From NCBI GenBank assembly GCA_017646885.1, contig JAGCLR010000144.1, positions 1-7,391 of the forward strand: 7,391 nt of DNA, read 5' to 3'. Each line of letters opens with the position of its first letter. Positions within the stretch are counted from its first letter, which is position 1. The notes under the pieces are model-generated. The model searched no databases. It saw only the letters and a list, made by a program, of their open reading frames with translations, and was not told where the DNA came from. This DNA is from Methanobrevibacter sp. (GTDB lineage Archaea; Methanobacteriota; Methanobacteria; Methanobacteriales; Methanobacteriaceae). The translations under genes and the position numbers were made by a program. Positions 4,776 to 7,391 of the stretch are shown piece by piece.

Positions 4776-6038
4776 ATGAATAAATATGTTGAAAAATGGG
4801 TTGAATCCAGCCTAATATTAAAGATACTTATTGGATTAATAATTGGGGCAATTTTAGGTCTTGCAGTTCCACAATATGAAATGATTGGGCTTTTAGGTCA
4901 ATTGTTTGTAAGTGCATTGAAAGCTATTGCTCCACTTCTTGTTTTTGTATTGGTGGCTTCAGCTTTAGCTAAAGCTGGAGAAGGTATAAGAAGCAGATTC
5001 AGGACTGTAATCGTTTTATATATCTTCTCAACATTCCTTTCTGCTATGGTTGCAGTAACTGGCAGTTTCCTATTCCCAGTGTCAATGCATCTTACACAGG
5101 CCGGGGAAGTAACTGCTCCTGGAGGTTTAGGTGAAGTAATAAGCAATATGCTATTGAATATTTTCACTAACCCATTGCAGTCACTCTCTCAAGGGGATTA
5201 CCTTGGAATCCTATTCTGGGCAATCGTATTCGGTATTTGCTTGAAGCAAGTTGGAAGCCCAACCACAAAGAATGTATTTGAAGACTGTGCAAACGCTACA
5301 AGCTTGATTGTTAAGGGAATCATTCAATTCGCTCCAATCGGTATTATGTCACTTGTATTCAGTGCAGTGGCTGAAAGCGGTTTAAGCATTTTCATTCAAT
5401 ATGGGCAATTGATTGTACTCCTTGTTGCTTGTATTGCAACAGTTGCATTGATTACAGATCCATTGATTGCAGCATTCGCTTTAAGACGAAATCCTTATCC
5501 CCTCGTTTTCACTTGCCTTAAGGAAAGTGGTATCACTGCGTTCTTTACAAGAAGTTCAGCAGCGAATATTCCTGTGAATATGAGACTTTGTGAAAGATTA
5601 GGTCTTGACAAGGACTTCTATTCAATAAGCATTCCACTTGGAGCTACAATCAACATGGAAGGGGCAGCTATTACAATCACAATCATGACTTTAGCTGTTT
5701 GTCATACTTTGGGAATTGCTGTAGACTTGCCTACAACCATTGTTTTATGCATTATCTCTACATTAGCTGCAGCTGGATCTTCAGGTGTAGCCGGCGGTTC
5801 ACTGCTTCTTATTCCAATGGCTTGTTCATTGTTTGGAATACCTGCAGACATTTCCATGCAAGCTATTGCAGTAGGATTCATCATTGGTGTAATTCAAGAC
5901 TCCTGTGAAACCGCTCTTAACTCAAGTGGGGATGCATTGTTCTCTGCAACTGCTGAGTATCACGATAGGGCAAAAGCAGGTGAACCAGTTAATTTCCTAG
6001 GTGAATTTGCTAAAAATAAGGAAGAGGCAACTGCTTAA
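4776..6038 (+). CDS. sstT: Na+/serine-threonine symporter SstT
   Basis: Membrane transporter of the dicarboxylate/amino acid:cation symporter family that takes up serine and threonine with Na+. The 420-residue length matches bacterial SstT (about 410-415), and it resembles E. coli SstT along its whole length. Landmarks: membrane segments from residue 13 on; GLLGQLFVSALKAIAPLLV (38-56); FFTRSSAANIPVN (256-268, HP1 serine-rich region); GATINMEGAAITIT (289-302, matching the TM7 Na+-site motif); AAAGSSGVAGGSLLLIP (331-347, HP2); and QDSCETALNSSGD (374-386, TM8). At the place where glutamate/aspartate transporters have the substrate-binding Arg, this protein has E378, as E. coli SstT does, which argues for neutral substrates. 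The C-terminal tail is short and charged. It has its own promoter, possible operator and terminator. SstT is mainly bacterial, so acquisition by transfer is plausible. Product call is strong. Confidence 0.93.
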   Translation: MNKYVEKWVESSLILKILIGLIIGAILGLAVPQYEMIGLLGQLFVSALKAIAPLLVFVLVASALAKAGEGIRSRFRTVIVLYIFSTFLSAMVAVTGSFLFPVSMHLTQAGEVTAPGGLGEVISNMLLNIFTNPLQSLSQGDYLGILFWAIVFGICLKQVGSPTTKNVFEDCANATSLIVKGIIQFAPIGIMSLVFSAVAESGLSIFIQYGQLIVLLVACIATVALITDPLIAAFALRRNPYPLVFTCLKESGITAFFTRSSAANIPVNMRLCERLGLDKDFYSISIPLGATINMEGAAITITIMTLAVCHTLGIAVDLPTTIVLCIISTLAAAGSSGVAGGSLLLIPMACSLFGIPADISMQAIAVGFIIGVIQDSCETALNSSGDALFSATAEYHDRAKAGEPVNFLGEFAKNKEEATA

Positions 6039-6056
6039 TCTTCCTTTTATTTTTTT
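6018..6056 (+). terminator. Hairpin plus T-tract at the sstT stop
   Basis: AAGGAAGA (6018-6025) and TCTTCCTT (6039-6046) form a perfect 8-bp stem around the stop codon (6036-6038). An inner GCA/TGC pairing is possible. T7 follows at 6050-6056, then further T-runs to 6100. Confidence 0.65.
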
Positions 6057-6107
6057 AACTTTTTTTCTATTCTTTTTTCTTATTTTTGAAATTCTTTTTT
6101 TATGTTC

Positions 6108-6160
6108 TATAAATTATAAAATTATAAAACTAATAAAGACAATAATATAAATTATAAAAT
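6108..6160 (+). repeat. Direct repeat carrying tandem TATA elements upstream of cca
   Basis: The 15-mer TATAAATTATAAAAT occurs exactly at 6108-6122 and 6146-6160, 38 bp apart. The second copy is about 50 bp before ATG 6202 and is the likely cca TATA box, with initiation near 6172. The first copy could be a second promoter. The sequence is pure A/T, so chance recurrence is possible. Confidence 0.45.
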
Positions 6161-6201
6161 AATTTTATCGGATTTTACAATTTAACTAAAGGGACTAAAC
6201 A

Positions 6202-7391
6202 ATGAATTATGAATCAATATTAAAAGAATTAAGACCAACTCCTGAGGAGATTGAAGCAGTTAATGAAACAACTGAAAAGGTAATTGATTTCATTAATGAA
6301 CTCTGCAAAAAAGAAGGCATTGATGCTAAAGCAAATGCTGTAGGGTCTGTTGCTAAAAACACTTGGTTAAGAGGTAAATCTGATATAGACATTTTCATTA
6401 GTTTTCCTATTGATACAGATATGGATGACCTTAAGGAAAAGGGTTTGGATATTGCATACAAGACCAATGATGGATTGAATGGAAATGCTTCAGAGCATTA
6501 TGCTTCCCATCCTTATTTGACCTGTGACATAGATGGCTTTGAAGTTGATATAGTTCCTTGCTATGCTATTGAAGAAGGCCAATCCATTATTTCTGCTGTT
6601 GATAGGACCATTTTGCATACAAGATATATCCAAAAGCATTTAAGCAAAGAGCAGGAAGATGAGGTTCTTTTGCTTAAGAAATTCATGGATGCTGTTGGAA
6701 CATATGGATCCGAATTCAAGACTGGCGGTTTCGCAGGATACTTATGTGAATTGCTTATTTTAAACTATGGGACATTTGATGCCACTATAAGAGCAGCTCA
6801 AAGCTGGAAAAGGCATACTGTAATTGATTTGGAAGATTTCGGTACAGCAGGAAATCCCCTTTTCAAAAATGACCCTCTTGTATTCATTGACCCAACAGAC
6901 AAGAACAGGAATGTTGGAGCGGCCTTAAGAATGGAAAGATATGTTGATTTCATTGTCGCTTCCAGAAACTTTTTAGACATTGATGAAAATGATTCAGAAA
7001 AGATAATTGAATTCTTCAAGCCTCTTCAAAAGGAGCATTTATCAAATAAGTCCAATGAGGAAATAGCTAAAGACATTTTAGAATCTTTTAAGGATAGGCA
7101 AACCCAAACATTGGTTCTCAAGTTCCCTATTCCTGAAATGTCTGCTGATGCTCTTCATCCACAGTTGCTTAAGACCGTTAGCTCAATCTGTGAAAAGATA
7201 GATATGGAGGAATTTTCTGTATTCAAGTATGATTACTGGACTGATGAAGAGAGATTTGTCATTTTCACCATAGAGCTCAATGTATTCAAGCAAGGAAAAT
7301 ATTACATTCATAAAGGGCCTAAAGTATGGCCTAAGAAAGCTTGTGACAACTTCAAGAAGAAATGGCAGGATGCTCTATATCCATTGGATGA
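6202..7391 (+). CDS. cca: Archaeal (class I) CCA-adding enzyme, 3' end outside window
   Basis: tRNA nucleotidyltransferase, which builds or repairs the 3' CCA end of tRNAs without a nucleic-acid template. 396 codons are visible; archaeal enzymes are about 440-460 residues, so roughly the last 50-60 are missing to the right. Motifs: the nucleotidyltransferase signature G48-S49 in VGSVAKNTWLRGKSDIDIF with D61 and D63; the third carboxylate D116 in GFEVDIVPCY; then LLLKKFMDAVGTYGSEFKTGGFAGYLCEL in outline (156-184), the hallmark of class I archaeal enzymes; DPTDKNRNVGAAL (230-242); and the tail-domain segment KYYIHKGPKVWPKKACDNF in outline (366-384). All catalytic residues are present. ATG 6202 is the first start after an in-frame TAA at 6196-6198. 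Its ribosome site is weak (GGG at 6191-6193). Identification is firm. Confidence 0.96.
   Translation, partial: MNYESILKELRPTPEEIEAVNETTEKVIDFINELCKKEGIDAKANAVGSVAKNTWLRGKSDIDIFISFPIDTDMDDLKEKGLDIAYKTNDGLNGNASEHYASHPYLTCDIDGFEVDIVPCYAIEEGQSIISAVDRTILHTRYIQKHLSKEQEDEVLLLKKFMDAVGTYGSEFKTGGFAGYLCELLILNYGTFDATIRAAQSWKRHTVIDLEDFGTAGNPLFKNDPLVFIDPTDKNRNVGAALRMERYVDFIVASRNFLDIDENDSEKIIEFFKPLQKEHLSNKSNEEIAKDILESFKDRQTQTLVLKFPIPEMSADALHPQLLKTVSSICEKIDMEEFSVFKYDYWTDEERFVIFTIELNVFKQGKYYIHKGPKVWPKKACDNFKKKWQDALYPLD

Noticed and set aside
4898..5167. 89-codon minus-strand frame inside sstT
   Set aside because: Antisense shadow of a strongly identified transporter gene.
5699..5908. Overlapping open frames on both strands in the 3' half of sstT
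   Set aside because: They cover the conserved HP2/TM8 region of SstT, whose frame is certain; no ribosome sites of their own.
6207..7019. Two minus-strand frames inside cca (6207-6467 and 6798-7019)
   Set aside because: Antisense shadows; cca is identified by full motif content.

Overview
The window is AT-rich DNA from an archaeon. It carries an archaeal-type DNA primase small subunit and an archaeal (class I) CCA-adding enzyme, its promoters have archaeal BRE/TATA elements, and its Shine-Dalgarno sequences are GGTGAT, GGAGGT or GGGGG. Composition, codon use and an Asn/Thr-rich surface-type protein point to Methanobacteriales, most likely Methanobrevibacter. The genus is inferred from style, not proven.

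Layout. Positions 1-486 (minus strand) hold the 5' part of an acidic protein of unknown function that runs off the left edge. A divergent spacer of about 170 bp separates it from priS (660-1652, plus strand). All later genes are also on the plus strand: a small membrane-anchored protein packed with N-glycosylation sequons (1812-2210); a 569-bp gap (2211-2779); a von Willebrand factor A (vWA) protein with an intact MIDAS metal site (2780-3529); a protein of the ARPP-1/DUF6569 family (3633-4628); an SstT-type Na+/serine-threonine symporter (4776-6038); and the first 396 codons of cca (6202 to the right edge).

The 2211-2779 gap is not empty. It holds the two best promoters of the window, which share the core ACCTTTATA. 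The first heads a complete miniature transcription unit: promoter, Shine-Dalgarno, 25-codon hydrophobic ORF, hairpin and T-tract. The second could drive a roughly 190-nt leader ahead of the vWA gene, with a 12-bp long-range stem, a competing partner for that stem, and a five-codon upstream ORF.

Every plus-strand gene that ends in the window is followed at once by an inverted repeat (7-9 bp stem) and then six to nine T residues. The genes therefore look mostly monocistronic, although vWA and the ARPP-1 gene may act together. Housekeeping genes (priS, cca) flank a run of accessory genes (sequon protein, small ORF, vWA, ARPP-1, sstT), which suggests an accessory insertion between conserved genes. 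No tRNA, rRNA, CRISPR array or transposase was seen.
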